Notes: generated by a model from the sequence alone, not told the origin. A stretch of 64,000 nt of DNA from Chloroflexota bacterium (GCA_028873965.1 JAPPMU010000042.1:4383-68382); one strand, 5' to 3'; shown: positions 8,546 to 16,526, numbered from the stretch's first letter. Made by a program: numbers and translations.

Positions 8546-9883
8546 GCGGTGCGGCTGTTCGAGATCCGGCGCGTGCTGAGGGACACGGGCAGTCTGTACC
8601 TGCACTGCGACCACACGGCCGGTGCCTACCTGCGCCAACTGCTGGACGCAATCTTCGGCAACGGAGCCGACAACGGGCCAGGATTTCGAAATGAAATCAA
8701 CTGGCGGAGTACCACAGCACATAGTGACTCGAAGCGGTTCGGAGCCAACACCGAAACTATCTTGTTCTACTCCAGATCTGAGCACTGGCACTGGCAAAAA
8801 CTGTTCCAGGATTACGATGCCAAGCACTTGGCTCGTTTCCGCTTCAAAGACGCTGACGGACGACTGTGGCAGGACGACAACCTGACTGCCAAGGGCCTTT
8901 CCGGAGGAGGATACAGATACGAATACAAGGGGGTAGATTCCCTGTGGAGAGTACCCATATCCACGATGGAAGAACTCGACCGGCAAGGGCGATTACACTT
9001 CACCAGCACTGGCGGCATCCGCCGCAAGAGGTACCTTGACGAATCACAAGGACGCCCCGTACAGCAACTATGGGATGACATCAACCCCCTGAACTCGCAA
9101 TCCGCAGAGCGTACCGGCTACCCTACTCAGAAGCCTGTGGCCCTCGCCGAGCGCATCATCAGGGCTTCCTGCCCCGAGGGCGGCGTGGTGCTCGACTGTT
9201 TCGCCGGGTGCGCCTACGTGGCGGTCGCTGCCGAGCGGCTCGGCAGGTGCTGGGTAGCGTGCGACATCAATCCTCGGGCCTGGACGGTCTTTGCCCGCCA
9301 GTTTGACAAGCCGAAGCTGGTTCGTCTGCGCTGTGCGGAACCTGCTTACAACCACCGGGGGCGCCAGGCGTCGTTCCTCGATGAAACGGTGTACGTTTAC
9401 GGCCCTGAGGAACTGCCGATGGACACGATACGGATTGACGCTGACCTGCCGTCGCCGTTGCCGGTTCCGCCGGCCAGCATCTTCACCAAGGACGAGATGC
9501 TCGAAGCTCTGTTGGACCTGTCAGATTACGAGTCTTGGTGTTGCGGCTTCGCCAACCGGATGTCGAATGGCGACGTGGTTCGCACTCTGAACAACTTCCA
9601 CTTGGATCACCTTGATCCAAAGTCGAAGGGCGGCGACGACGAGATTTTCAATCGGGTTCCCATGTGCCCGCATCACAATACGCGGAAGAACACCCGACGG
9701 GTTTACCTTGACGATTATCGCCAGGAGATCGCGGACTCTGGGGAGCTGCTGGTGGCCAATGTCGCCGACTTGGTGGACCTGCGTTGGGCGGCAGGTCAGG
9801 TGCGTGAGATCTGGTTCCGAAAGCGGGCGGCCCTGCCGTCGCAGATGGACTTCCGGGGGCGTACTTACGTCTTGCGGAAGTGA
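8120..9883 (+). CDS. DNA methyltransferase fused to a C-terminal HNH nuclease domain
   Basis: This is a 587-residue protein. The N-terminal part is a beta-class amino-methyltransferase: DPPF at 36-39 comes first, then YPTQKP near 333-338, then the SAM-binding strand LDCFAGCAYVAVAAERLG near 357-374. That order is typical of N6-adenine or N4-cytosine enzymes. The last roughly 110 residues hold an HNH-like signature: LDHLDPKSKGG near 495, then MCPHHNTRKN near 515-524. A methylase and nuclease in one chain suggests a self-contained restriction-modification enzyme, or a modification enzyme with a nicking domain; activity is inferred. A truncated duplicate lies at 5568. Small genes follow in the same orientation. 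The SD is weak. Confidence 0.88.
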   Translation: MADNPLNAVNRGVYISDNLPFLKSLNDGCIDLVCIDPPFAKNETFGRKNEKSPDPLKPPLTRDEEQAELDLLKRWGINSPAEATAKGIDWPETAYKDFWSWQRDVHSEWIRDIEDDHPGVHKLIEATREIHSDATAAYLCYMAVRLFEIRRVLRDTGSLYLHCDHTAGAYLRQLLDAIFGNGADNGPGFRNEINWRSTTAHSDSKRFGANTETILFYSRSEHWHWQKLFQDYDAKHLARFRFKDADGRLWQDDNLTAKGLSGGGYRYEYKGVDSLWRVPISTMEELDRQGRLHFTSTGGIRRKRYLDESQGRPVQQLWDDINPLNSQSAERTGYPTQKPVALAERIIRASCPEGGVVLDCFAGCAYVAVAAERLGRCWVACDINPRAWTVFARQFDKPKLVRLRCAEPAYNHRGRQASFLDETVYVYGPEELPMDTIRIDADLPSPLPVPPASIFTKDEMLEALLDLSDYESWCCGFANRMSNGDVVRTLNNFHLDHLDPKSKGGDDEIFNRVPMCPHHNTRKNTRRVYLDDYRQEIADSGELLVANVADLVDLRWAAGQVREIWFRKRAALPSQMDFRGRTYVLRK

Positions 9884-9980
9884 GTGACGACCTTTGACGC
9901 GGAAAGGCGGTACGGCGTGTCCTACGCCTGGCTGTGCCTGCAAATGCCACTGCCGTTGTGAAACGGCTAGGAGGTTTCTG

Positions 9981-10196
9981 ATGAACTTTTGGGAACAGCA
10001 CCACCAACACCCCCCACGTGCGGTCATCTTCAGACAGCCAGACCGGCGCGACACTCACGTATGTCTCTGGTCTGCTCTTGAATACCATGACGACAACATT
10101 TTGTGGAACTTCGGAGAAACGCGGCAACGCTGGTTCCACATGAATGTCCCGCTCCGCAGTGCGACGCGCAACAATGAAACGCTGTGCGGCATTTAG
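9981..10196 (+). CDS. Small hypothetical protein (71 aa)
   Basis: The ATG at 9981 has a strong TAGGAGG SD seven bases upstream, which is why it is preferred to the in-frame start at 9894. The product is 71 residues with many Trp and His (MNFWEQHHQHPPRAV, LWSALEY, WNFGETRQRWFHMN), predicted soluble. It is not recognised. It starts 98 bases after the methyltransferase-HNH stop and its own stop abuts the next gene, so it is probably part of a short operon. Confidence 0.5.
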   Translation: MNFWEQHHQHPPRAVIFRQPDRRDTHVCLWSALEYHDDNILWNFGETRQRWFHMNVPLRSATRNNETLCGI

Positions 10197-10595
10197 TTGC
10201 CGAACAGCATCACTATGTTGGACATCAATTGGTTTGCCTTTGAGGACCTTTCCATCATTGACCGTGGTACAGCAGCCGATCCGACCTTTAGTGCCATGCA
10301 GGAGATTACCTGCATGGACTGTCGAGAGTTGCTGACCTACGGCATGCTGCGGGTCATCCAACGATTGACTGGCTTGCTGGAGCAGGTTGGCCATGCCTAT
10401 GTCTTGGATACTCCGCTCATCCACGGAAAGCGCGTCACGGAATCAAGCGCCCGCGATGGCATTTGCAATGAGCAGTTTGCGCCGATCTGCGCTGGGGCGT
10501 ACGGTAAGCCGTACTCTTACTTCGTTGATGTCCAGGAGGAGCCTGAACGGATTACCTGTCTGGACTGCATCCGGCAAGTGACTAAGTTAGGATGA
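10197..10595 (+). CDS. Hypothetical protein with two CxxC motifs
   Basis: This is a 132-residue protein from the TTG directly after the previous stop, or 126 residues from the ATG at 10215. Two similar CxxC segments, ITCMDCRELLTYG and ITCLDCIRQVTKLG, lie near the middle and the C-terminus and could together form a zinc site. The family is not recognised. Its stop overlaps the start of the next gene (GGATGA), implying translational coupling. Confidence 0.55.
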   Translation: MPNSITMLDINWFAFEDLSIIDRGTAADPTFSAMQEITCMDCRELLTYGMLRVIQRLTGLLEQVGHAYVLDTPLIHGKRVTESSARDGICNEQFAPICAGAYGKPYSYFVDVQEEPERITCLDCIRQVTKLG

Positions 10596-10807
10596 CCGCA
10601 GCCATGATGCACCTGACGGAATACTGCGACCCATTCCCAAATCCTCTGACACTGGTCGAACACACTTGGGACTGGCAACACGTCCAACCGAAAATTACCC
10701 AGAAACTCGCCGAATTGGCCATCAACCAAGCATCGGATCAGATGGTCGAACTGGCCGAGATGGTGCCCTCCGCAATTGCGGGGGCAATGCGCATTTTCGG
10801 CATATAA
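10592..10807 (+). CDS. Small hypothetical protein (71 aa)
   Basis: The ATG at 10592 overlaps the preceding stop by four bases. The 71-residue product has an aromatic N-terminal half and a helical Ala/Met-rich C-terminal half (LAELAINQASDQMVELAEM). No family is recognised. It is the third member of the compact small-gene run behind the methyltransferase-HNH gene. Confidence 0.5.
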   Translation: MTAAMMHLTEYCDPFPNPLTLVEHTWDWQHVQPKITQKLAELAINQASDQMVELAEMVPSAIAGAMRIFGI

Positions 10808-10937
10808 GACACCTCTAGCAGAAACACGCTTCCATCAATCGTACCCGACGAAAATGCAGGTTCCTATGAAACAGTCATGATCCAGCTGGCCAACGCCATC
10901 TTGGCACGGCTAGGCGGCAAGGCTCAGGCACGCCGCT

Positions 10938-11066
10938 ATGGTGCAAAGATACCCAAGAGCGAAGATGGTGCGCAATTACATTGAAGTCGTTCAAGCCGCC
11001 AACGAAATGAGAGAAATGCGACTCACCCGCGAACGCGCAGAAACGACGGTCCAGTCTCAAACATGA
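10938..11066 (+). CDS. Possible 42-residue protein
   Basis: This short ORF encodes a basic, helical 42-residue peptide (MVQRYPRAKMVRNYIEVVQA at its start). Its TGA overlaps the ATG of the membrane-peptide ORF at 11063 in an ATGA arrangement, which is the main support. There is no clear SD. A competing ORF, 10877-10984, overlaps it in another frame. Confidence 0.3.
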   Translation: MVQRYPRAKMVRNYIEVVQAANEMREMRLTRERAETTVQSQT

Positions 11067-11227
11067 TTGTGGCGGTCATTGTCGGCTTGGTGGTGTTTGC
11101 GTTCGGGCTGGCTGTTCTCCAGTACGAAGCGCGGCGCCGGGACTGGACGCTGAAGGTCATTGGTCACGCTCTGGCGTGGGGTGGTCCGATTTGCGCCGTA
11201 GCTCGGGCAGCCTGCGAACTAGCATGA
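11063..11227 (+). CDS. Small single-pass membrane peptide (54 aa)
   Basis: A 54-residue ORF starts at the ATG overlapping the previous TGA. Residues 1-20 are a strong transmembrane segment (MIVAVIVGLVVFAFGLAVLQ), followed by a basic YEARRRDW stretch and a shorter hydrophobic C-terminus. A strong hairpin (11236-11259) follows eight bases after the stop, consistent with the end of a transcription unit. The function is unknown; small phage-type or TA membrane peptides look like this. Confidence 0.45.
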   Translation: MIVAVIVGLVVFAFGLAVLQYEARRRDWTLKVIGHALAWGGPICAVARAACELA

Positions 11228-11235
11228 TACCAGCC

Positions 11236-11259
11236 AGCCCTTGCAGTTCTGCAAGGGCT
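11236..11259 (+). terminator. Hairpin terminator after the small-gene run
   Basis: A perfect 10-base stem (AGCCCTTGCA / TGCAAGGGCT) with a GTTC loop. No T-tract follows, so it may be a weak or factor-assisted terminator. It closes the plus-strand unit that begins with the methyltransferase-HNH gene. Confidence 0.6.
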
Positions 11260-11348
11260 GAAATCATCCAGAAGAGGTGTTGATGGACCATGAGCGAAGG
11301 CGCATTCCCTAAGTTCACCGCCATGTCTTTTCTTGAGTCTGTTATTGC

Positions 11349-11654
11349 TTACCTGCATATGCTTCTTGCTGGGCGTAAACGCGTTACGTACGGTGCTATC
11401 AATCCCTGGTTGACCATGTAGTTTTCCCTGATTTTGCACCATGCACATGGGTCTGCCATTTGCCAGCCGGCTTGCCGTGCCGCCAGTACAGCATTGTCGA
11501 GGGATGGGAAGCTTCCGAGGTAGTTCTCGTACTTTTCAGGTGGGTGAGCGCATCCCTGGAAGTGAATTTCTCTGGTGATCCTGTTGATCCAGTGCTTCCG
11601 CTTCGGCCAAAGCGTTGCTCGTCTCTCAGGGATGCCTACTTGGCAAATTTGCAT
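11349..11654 (-). CDS. Hypothetical protein with His/Cys metal-site pattern
   Basis: This is a 101-residue protein. The central part has the spacing of small metal-binding modules: H and C in EIHFQGCAHPPEKYENYLG, a FPSLDNAVLAARQAGWQ helix, then PCAWCK. The ATG at 11654 has a GAGGTG SD five bases upstream. The family is not named with confidence. It is the last gene of a minus-strand group that begins near 12.8 kb. Confidence 0.5.
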   Translation of the reverse strand: MQICQVGIPERRATLWPKRKHWINRITREIHFQGCAHPPEKYENYLGSFPSLDNAVLAARQAGWQMADPCAWCKIRENYMVNQGLIAPYVTRLRPARSICR

Positions 11655-11703
11655 TCTGCACCTCGAATGTTTGATTGGGGGTCTATTATTGCCTCTGCGA
11701 GGG

Positions 11704-11964
11704 TCAGAGTAAATGATTTGCCCAATGGGTTTGGGGATTTGGTGTCAGGCTCGGCGTGGCTTTTCTGTGCTGTTCTGGTCTTGACCTCCATTGCAGTCGT
11801 CCGTCGGGGTCTGCGTATGCTTCTGGGTCCGTGGTCACTTTTACTTGGTGTCCTGCTGGGTCGGTCATGTCCCAGTGCTTGCCGCCGGTCGGTTTGACTG
11901 ACCATCCCACCGGTATCAGTTCAGGCTGGTGTAACGGTTTCTCCAGGTCGGCCATAGTTACCAT
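11704..11964 (-). CDS. Small hypothetical protein (86 aa)
   Basis: This is an 86-residue soluble, Pro/Trp-rich product (PELIPVGWSVKPTGGKHWDM, TDPAGHQVKV), with an alternative start three codons later at 11955. There is no clear SD and no recognised domain. It lies 18 bases after the helicase fragment on the same strand. Confidence 0.4.
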   Translation of the reverse strand: MVTMADLEKPLHQPELIPVGWSVKPTGGKHWDMTDPAGHQVKVTTDPEAYADPDGRLQWRSRPEQHRKATPSLTPNPQTHWANHLL

Positions 11965-11982
11965 GGGGGTGTTGTCGGTCTC

Positions 11983-12498
11983 TCATTTCGCGTTCAGCTG
12001 GTTGACGTCGAAGTCCGGACGTGCGAAGAGCCTGTCTAGTTCCTGCTCGGGGTCGGACTCGTCGCGGATGATGCGCTGGATGGCGGCGGCGATGATAGGC
12101 GGGTACTCGCCCACGTTGGCCTGGCTGCTCTCGAAGCGGCGGGCCACTGCCTGGTAGGCGTCGTGCTCCGCGGTGCCGTCGTAGAACAGGTTCGCGACAT
12201 CGACGACTGGACGGTCCTGCCCGATGTGGTCGATGCGGCCGGCGCGCTGTTCGAGCGTTATGGGGCTCCGCGGGGTGTCGTAATTGACGACTGCGGAGCA
12301 GAATTGCAGGTTCAGCGATTCCGACGCCGTCTCGGTGCAGAGCAGGATGCCGGCCGGCTGTTTACGGAATTGCTCCAGACGTAGGGCGCGGTCGTAGCGG
12401 ATGGCTTGTTCCACCAAAGGCTCGTAGAGTACTTTGACCAAGTCCGGGCAGTTGCTGTGGTCGTAGACTGGCTGGAGGTTGAGTTCGGTTAGGGGCAT
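11983..12498 (-). pseudogene. C-terminal fragment of a SNF2-type helicase
   Basis: The 171-residue ORF contains helicase motifs V and VI: ILLCTETASESLNLQ, then VVNYDTPRSP, then LEQRAGRIDHIGQ. These are hallmarks of the second RecA lobe of SNF2/RapA-like ATPases. The whole first lobe (Walker A and DEAH box) and the start of the second are missing, and no upstream ORF supplies them. It is therefore a remnant, or a gene cut by a deletion. SNF2-like helicases accompany methyltransferases in several defence systems (for example DISARM). Whether this belonged with the nearby methyltransferase-HNH gene is inference. Confidence 0.7.
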
Positions 12499-12516
12499 GG
12501 GTCTCTTGGGAATTTC

Positions 12517-12813
12517 CTACGTTTGCTCGGTTTCGGACATTGGTGGAGGTTCCTCAGGGTTCTGACGAGTGAGATCTACCAGCTCGCTCCAATCGCTATC
12601 GGTAGTCGGTTCTGTGGGACCTGGAACATCCGGGTGGTCATCATCCAGCGTGCGGAATTCGGCATGTTGGGAGTCTTTGGTTTGTTCTACGGACATCCGG
12701 ACTTGTTCGTGCCCCTGCGGTGGGTTGTATTGAGTCCACGCCATGTTCCAAGCCAGCATCAGTGTGGGGATCAGGCTGGCTGCACCCATCGCCAATTTTA
12801 GGCACTGTGCCAT
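12517..12813 (-). CDS. Small membrane-anchored hypothetical protein
   Basis: Started at the ATG at 12813, the 98-residue protein has an N-terminal hydrophobic helix (MAQCLKLAMGAASLIPTLML) and a long acidic, Pro/Thr-rich tail (DDDHPDVPGPTEPTTDSDW). A longer frame extends to 12954 but adds only low-complexity basic sequence. It ends 19 bases before the helicase fragment. The function is unknown. Confidence 0.4.
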   Translation of the reverse strand: MAQCLKLAMGAASLIPTLMLAWNMAWTQYNPPQGHEQVRMSVEQTKDSQHAEFRTLDDDHPDVPGPTEPTTDSDWSELVDLTRQNPEEPPPMSETEQT

Positions 12814-13044
12814 GTAGTAGAACCACCATTTCCGGTTGGACGTTGGTGCTGGGCAGTGTGGTGGATTTTTGGCGGACAATGGTCGTGTCCCGTGGATGTT
12901 TCTGCGCCGCCAACGTTCGCGGGAGTATGACCTTGAGAGGTTGAGGATGTCCATTGCGTTGAATTCTTCGGTCTTTCTCCAGAAGGAGAAGTTGCCCCGT
13001 GTGTCGCGTTGAGGTCTGGATTAATTTCGTTTGGCGGCGGAGCA

Positions 13045-13347
13045 TTATAGGAACGCCATTTGTACCGCTGTAACCGGCGATTCCGCGCTGTACAGTGCCT
13101 GCCAAAGGTTGCGTTGGGCCTGATGGTCGTCGTGACCGGGCTTGGTGGTTCTCACCAGTGCTTCCAGCGTAGCAAGGAACTGACTGTCCTCGGGGTTGTG
13201 CAGATGTCGCGTCAGCTAGTCCTTGGCGTCGATGGTGTTGCGGCGGTCGGCGATAGCGACGGCGGTGTGGACGGTGTCCAGCGTCGTTGACGCGGCGATG
13301 TCGTCGCGGATGCTGCGGGCGGCCATGCGGTCGTGGGCGCTGAGCAT
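13045..13347 (-). pseudogene. ORF interrupted by an in-frame TAG
   Basis: Starting at the ATG at 13347, three bases after the stop of the next upstream gene, the frame encodes 43 residues (MLSAHDRMAARSIRDDIAAS and onward). It hits TAG at 13216-13218, then continues open for 56 more codons (LTRHLHNPEDSQFLATLEAL and onward) to TAA at 13045. Composition on both sides of the TAG looks coding. It may be a single nonsense mutation, a sequencing error, or two tiny genes. No family is recognised. Confidence 0.4.
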
Positions 13348-13349
13348 CG

Positions 13350-13889
13350 TCACTTTGTCGGCGTTGAAGTTGAGGACGCGGCGGGAGTTTGAGTATCGGC
13401 GGTTTCGGAGGTGCTGGAATCTAGTCTAGGTAGACCTTCTTCCGTGAGGACGCCGACCATACAGCTGTCTTCAGAGGAGGAGCCGGGTTTGCCGAGGACG
13501 ACGATGTCGCCAGGACGCCCTTTGGCGTAGTAGTCAAAACTGTAGACACGCATGGCGTCGTAATCCCCTTGGATTTTCATTGGTTCGCCGTGGCGGCCGG
13601 TGGGGTGGCCGGAGTTGGAATACTGGGCAGCGATGCCGCCTCGCCAGTCTGGGCCGGGGATGATTGAGTGTGTGTACTCAATGCGGATGACGCCAATGGC
13701 GAGGCCGGCGGGATGTTCGCAGGAACCGAACAAGTGCGGCAGTCCGGCGGCTCGGTAATAGCCGGGCGATGATGGCGGCTTTTCGGGAACATCCGCTGTC
13801 GGAACCGGCGGGTCGGCATAGCAGGCAATAGCCATGACGCCGAGAGCGGCGCTGAGCAGGATGCGCGTGAGCAGAGGTAAACTGGCCAT
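13350..13889 (-). CDS. Exported or lipoprotein-like hypothetical protein
   Basis: This is a 179-residue protein with an N-terminal hydrophobic signal (LLTRILLSAALGVMAIAC). The Cys at the end of that run could be a weak lipobox (AIAC). The mature part contains GIAAQYSNSGHPTGRHGEPM and GRPGDIVVLGKPGSSSEDSC and ends in a Ser/Thr-rich tail. The ATG at 13889 has an AAGGAAAG SD. It lies behind a small membrane protein on the same strand and in front of the broken ORF. No domain is recognised. Confidence 0.55.
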   Translation of the reverse strand: MASLPLLTRILLSAALGVMAIACYADPPVPTADVPEKPPSSPGYYRAAGLPHLFGSCEHPAGLAIGVIRIEYTHSIIPGPDWRGGIAAQYSNSGHPTGRHGEPMKIQGDYDAMRVYSFDYYAKGRPGDIVVLGKPGSSSEDSCMVGVLTEEGLPRLDSSTSETADTQTPAASSTSTPTK

Positions 13890-13979
13890 CTTGCTTTCCT
13901 TGGGTGGTGAAAATGGAAGCCCCGGCGGATTTGGCCGGGGTGGTCATGGTAGTCGATGGCGCCGTGAGGCGGTTGCCGT

Positions 13980-14198
13980 TTATGGGGCGTGGTCCGAACG
14001 GTGGCGTTTCACCCATCTGATGGTTGCCCAGGTGAGACAGCAGATGGCTGTGGCAGCTCCGCCTGTTGCGGTTATCGTCCACAGCAGGTCGGACGCGGCT
14101 TGGTGATTGCCTTGGACAATCAGCGTGACTACCGCACCAATGCCCATGTAGACGGCGGCAGTCGCTATCGACAGCGTGGCGTGTGCAATCCGTCTCAT
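13980..14198 (-). CDS. Small two-TM membrane protein (72 aa)
   Basis: Two hydrophobic helices, about residues 10-29 (IATAAVYMGIGAVVTLIV) and 38-60 (LLWTITATGGAATAICCLTW), are followed by a basic C-terminus (RWVKRHRSD). The ATG has an AAGGAAG SD. It sits about 90 bases upstream of the exported protein at 13889. The function is unknown. Confidence 0.5.
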   Translation of the reverse strand: MRRIAHATLSIATAAVYMGIGAVVTLIVQGNHQAASDLLWTITATGGAATAICCLTWATIRWVKRHRSDHAP

Positions 14199-14307
14199 GT
14201 CGACTTCTTCCTTGCTGGGCGGGTTTCTTGGCGTGCCGTTGCGGATGCCACGTTCTGCTGTCGGGTATGGACCCTACCTCGGTGGGGACTGGTTGCCCTG
14301 CTTTTAT

Positions 14308-15159
14308 CTATGTTTGTGCTCTCCAACGCGGTTGGACATGGTCTGATGTACCTTCCGGTGGGATGTCCCATGGGTCTGTTCCTGTGAGTTCGCTGATGCG
14401 CTCGTAGATGCGATCTAGGTTCTCGGTAACATTGTTCGCCATTTCGCGGTAGTCCGTTATCGGGGTTATCGTCGGTCCGTATCGTGTTCCGCCTGCAAAG
14501 TTGTCGAGCTGCCCGAGGTTGCTGGCGAAATGCCATTCCTCTCCTCTTGGGTCCAATCGCCTGATGTCCCGAGCGAACGCTCTGGTCGAGTGGTGGGTGT
14601 TGTACTCCTCTCCGAATGCTGAGATCAGTGCCTTCATTGCATTTTCGATTGCCTGCTGGGCCAAGAATGCGGTGTCCTTGTCTTCGAAGCCAAGGTCCAG
14701 CAGCCCGTGCATATTTCGGTAATGTACGTTGGCGTCGGCGATGCGTCTTTCTCGCTCTAGGTACTCCAGTTGTTCATTGTCTTGGTAGTCATCGTACGTC
14801 GAGCCGTAATCTTCGGTGTTACGCGGCATGAGTATTCCCTGCCTTCGTGCGCGTGCCGCCACGTGGTTGATCGTCTGCTTGCTTAGGAGTCTAAAATCCT
14901 GGTGTGTCATGAACAGGACATCTACCGTCATGTGCTGGCCAAACGTATCGGTTGCAATGCGGGCCGCTTGGTCTTGGGTGTCTAAAATTGTCTCCTGGTC
15001 TGGCATTGCATCACTGAGCACGACCAGGTCGAGATCAGATTTATCGGTCCAGTCGGCTCTTGCCCGGGACCCGAAAAGTAGTACACAGTCTGCATCAATT
15101 GCTTGCCGCAGGCGCTCCGCGGCTTCTATCGCTTTGTGGTCCGGTGTCGGGTTCGACAT
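14308..15159 (-). CDS. Fused MNT nucleotidyltransferase-HEPN protein (copy 1)
   Basis: This is a 283-residue chain. Residues 1-110 form a minimal nucleotidyltransferase: GSRARADWTDKSDLDL at 30-45 gives the G-S and D-x-D catalytic signature, with a third acid at D80 (MTVDVLFM). From about 135 onward is an alpha-helical HEPN domain (FLAQQAIENAMKALISAFGE). In the MntA/HepT TA system these are separate proteins, with MntA AMPylating the HEPN RNase. Here they are one chain. The classical RX4-6H RNase motif is not obvious; a shorter R-N-M-H lies in the first HEPN helix. The C-terminal tail (PWDIPPEGTSDHVQPRWR) matches the 36990-37880 paralogue. Confidence 0.85.
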   Translation of the reverse strand: MSNPTPDHKAIEAAERLRQAIDADCVLLFGSRARADWTDKSDLDLVVLSDAMPDQETILDTQDQAARIATDTFGQHMTVDVLFMTHQDFRLLSKQTINHVAARARRQGILMPRNTEDYGSTYDDYQDNEQLEYLERERRIADANVHYRNMHGLLDLGFEDKDTAFLAQQAIENAMKALISAFGEEYNTHHSTRAFARDIRRLDPRGEEWHFASNLGQLDNFAGGTRYGPTITPITDYREMANNVTENLDRIYERISELTGTDPWDIPPEGTSDHVQPRWRAQT

Positions 15160-15310
15160 GGGAGATGCCCTCGTTTGGTAGTATTTGCGTGTTCTGTGGT
15201 GGCTTTCTTGAGCGGGTGCTCATGTTCTGTTGGGAGGTGCGGCGCCTTGTGCGTCATCGCCCTTAGGTCAACTCAAACTGTGTGCCGTGACGCTGGCCTC
15301 TGTCACTGTT

Positions 15311-15535
15311 TCAGTGGTCAGCCGCGCCGGGCAGATTTTCCGCTCCGGCTGGGTCCATCTGACGGTGCAGCAGTTCGCAGATGCGCTTGATGTCGGCTTT
15401 GATTTCCTTCACGTCCTGTTCCAAGCGATCCACTCGGCTGCTGAGTTTGCTGGCCCAGAATACTCCGGCCACTATGGCGAGTACCAAGGTGCCGAGGGTT
15501 GCCAGCGTGCCCCAATCTACGTTTACCGTGGCCAC
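15311..15535 (-). CDS. Small membrane-anchored coiled-coil protein (74 aa)
   Basis: It starts at GTG 15535 with an AGGAGG SD seven bases upstream. Residues 8-27 form a transmembrane helix (TLATLGTLVLAIVAGVFW), and residues 30-60 a coiled-coil heptad stretch (LSSRVDRLEQDVKEIKADIK). The layout resembles XhlA-like or phage-derived small membrane proteins, but no family is certain. It lies between the two MNT-HEPN genes on the same strand. Confidence 0.6.
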   Translation of the reverse strand: MATVNVDWGTLATLGTLVLAIVAGVFWASKLSSRVDRLEQDVKEIKADIKRICELLHRQMDPAGAENLPGAADH

Positions 15536-15595
15536 GGTAATCCTCCTGACTTGGTCAGCGTGATGCTGACCACTGCCGTGATTGGTTGTTGCAGG

Positions 15596-16459
15596 TTACC
15601 GTAGGTCGGAGTCATCCGTTCCGCAGAGCTCATGGGCTCGGTTCGCGAATGTGAGTGCGGCAGCCATGATTTCCTGCCTGAACTTGGTCGTTTCAAGGTC
15701 GTCCATGTGGAAACCGGTCCCTTCGTAGCGGTAGGTTACCGCGTATTTGGTGAGCCAGTTTTCGTACTCGCCGGGATGGTTCGGAACCTCAACCGTGGTG
15801 TAGTCCATCAGGAGGCGCAGTTGTTCGGCGGCAAGTGTGTTGGTTTCTCCAGGATGGTTGAGGATGCTTTCAGCGGCGTCCTCGAGATCATGAATGCGGC
15901 GGTAGTTGATGCCAGCGGCTGACATCCAGGCTTTCATTGCGTTTTCCACGGCCTGCTGCGCGTGAAACCCGTAGTCTTCTTGTGGAAAGTCGCCTGTTTC
16001 CATCATCCGGTCGAAGGTGTTGAGCTGTCGGTGCGCGGCTTGCAATTTCTCTTTCACGTCAGGCCAACTTTCTGGATAATCGTCTTGGAAATTGTTTGGG
16101 AAATCGAGACTTTCGCCGCTCATGATGATGCCATCCCGCAGCGCCTGTGCTGATACGTGGTTTTTGGCCCGTCGTGCGTAATTGAACCTTTCTTCGTCCA
16201 TGGGAATGATGTCGACGCCGAGTTCGGGCGGGTGTTCGGCGAAGTATTCCCTGATTGCCCGCTTGATGCGCGAGGTGGGAGTGGAGTATCCCTTCTGATA
16301 GATCACGAGCAGGTCCACGTCTGAAGATGGTCGGTGGTCGCCTCTGGCGCGAGAGCCGAACAGTATGACGGTGTTGGGTTTGGCTGCTTGCTGTGCAACG
16401 CGAGCTACGGCAAGGCCGGTTGGGTCAGGCGCCTGTTCGCAGTGGGGTTGTGAGTTCAT
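15596..16459 (-). CDS. Fused MNT nucleotidyltransferase-HEPN protein (copy 2)
   Basis: This is a 287-residue chain. The nucleotidyltransferase signature GSRARGDHRPSSDVDL is at 35-50 with D47 and D49, and a third acid sits in LGVDIIPM. The HEPN domain begins near 165 (AQQAVENAMKAWMSAAG) and carries the IHDLEDA segment usual in HEPN_DNA-binding-type domains. It differs from copies 1 and 3 in the C-terminal third and lacks their PWxxPPEG tail, so it is a more distant paralogue. An autonomous TA-like or RNA-modifying role is inferred; substrates are unknown. Confidence 0.85.
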   Translation of the reverse strand: MNSQPHCEQAPDPTGLAVARVAQQAAKPNTVILFGSRARGDHRPSSDVDLLVIYQKGYSTPTSRIKRAIREYFAEHPPELGVDIIPMDEERFNYARRAKNHVSAQALRDGIIMSGESLDFPNNFQDDYPESWPDVKEKLQAAHRQLNTFDRMMETGDFPQEDYGFHAQQAVENAMKAWMSAAGINYRRIHDLEDAAESILNHPGETNTLAAEQLRLLMDYTTVEVPNHPGEYENWLTKYAVTYRYEGTGFHMDDLETTKFRQEIMAAALTFANRAHELCGTDDSDLR

Positions 16460-16526
16460 TTTGTTGCCTCTGCGTGGCTCGGCGTGGGTCCGTCGATCAT
16501 GTCGCGGTAGGCTGTGCCATGAGGTG

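Noticed and set aside
10877-10984. 35-codon ORF overlapping the start of the 42-codon ORF
   Set aside because: No SD, and it competes with an ORF that has an ATGA junction to the membrane peptide; evidence is too thin.
12641-13105. 154-codon minus-strand frame overlapping the small membrane protein
   Set aside because: It overlaps better-supported frames on both sides and shows no domain or SD.
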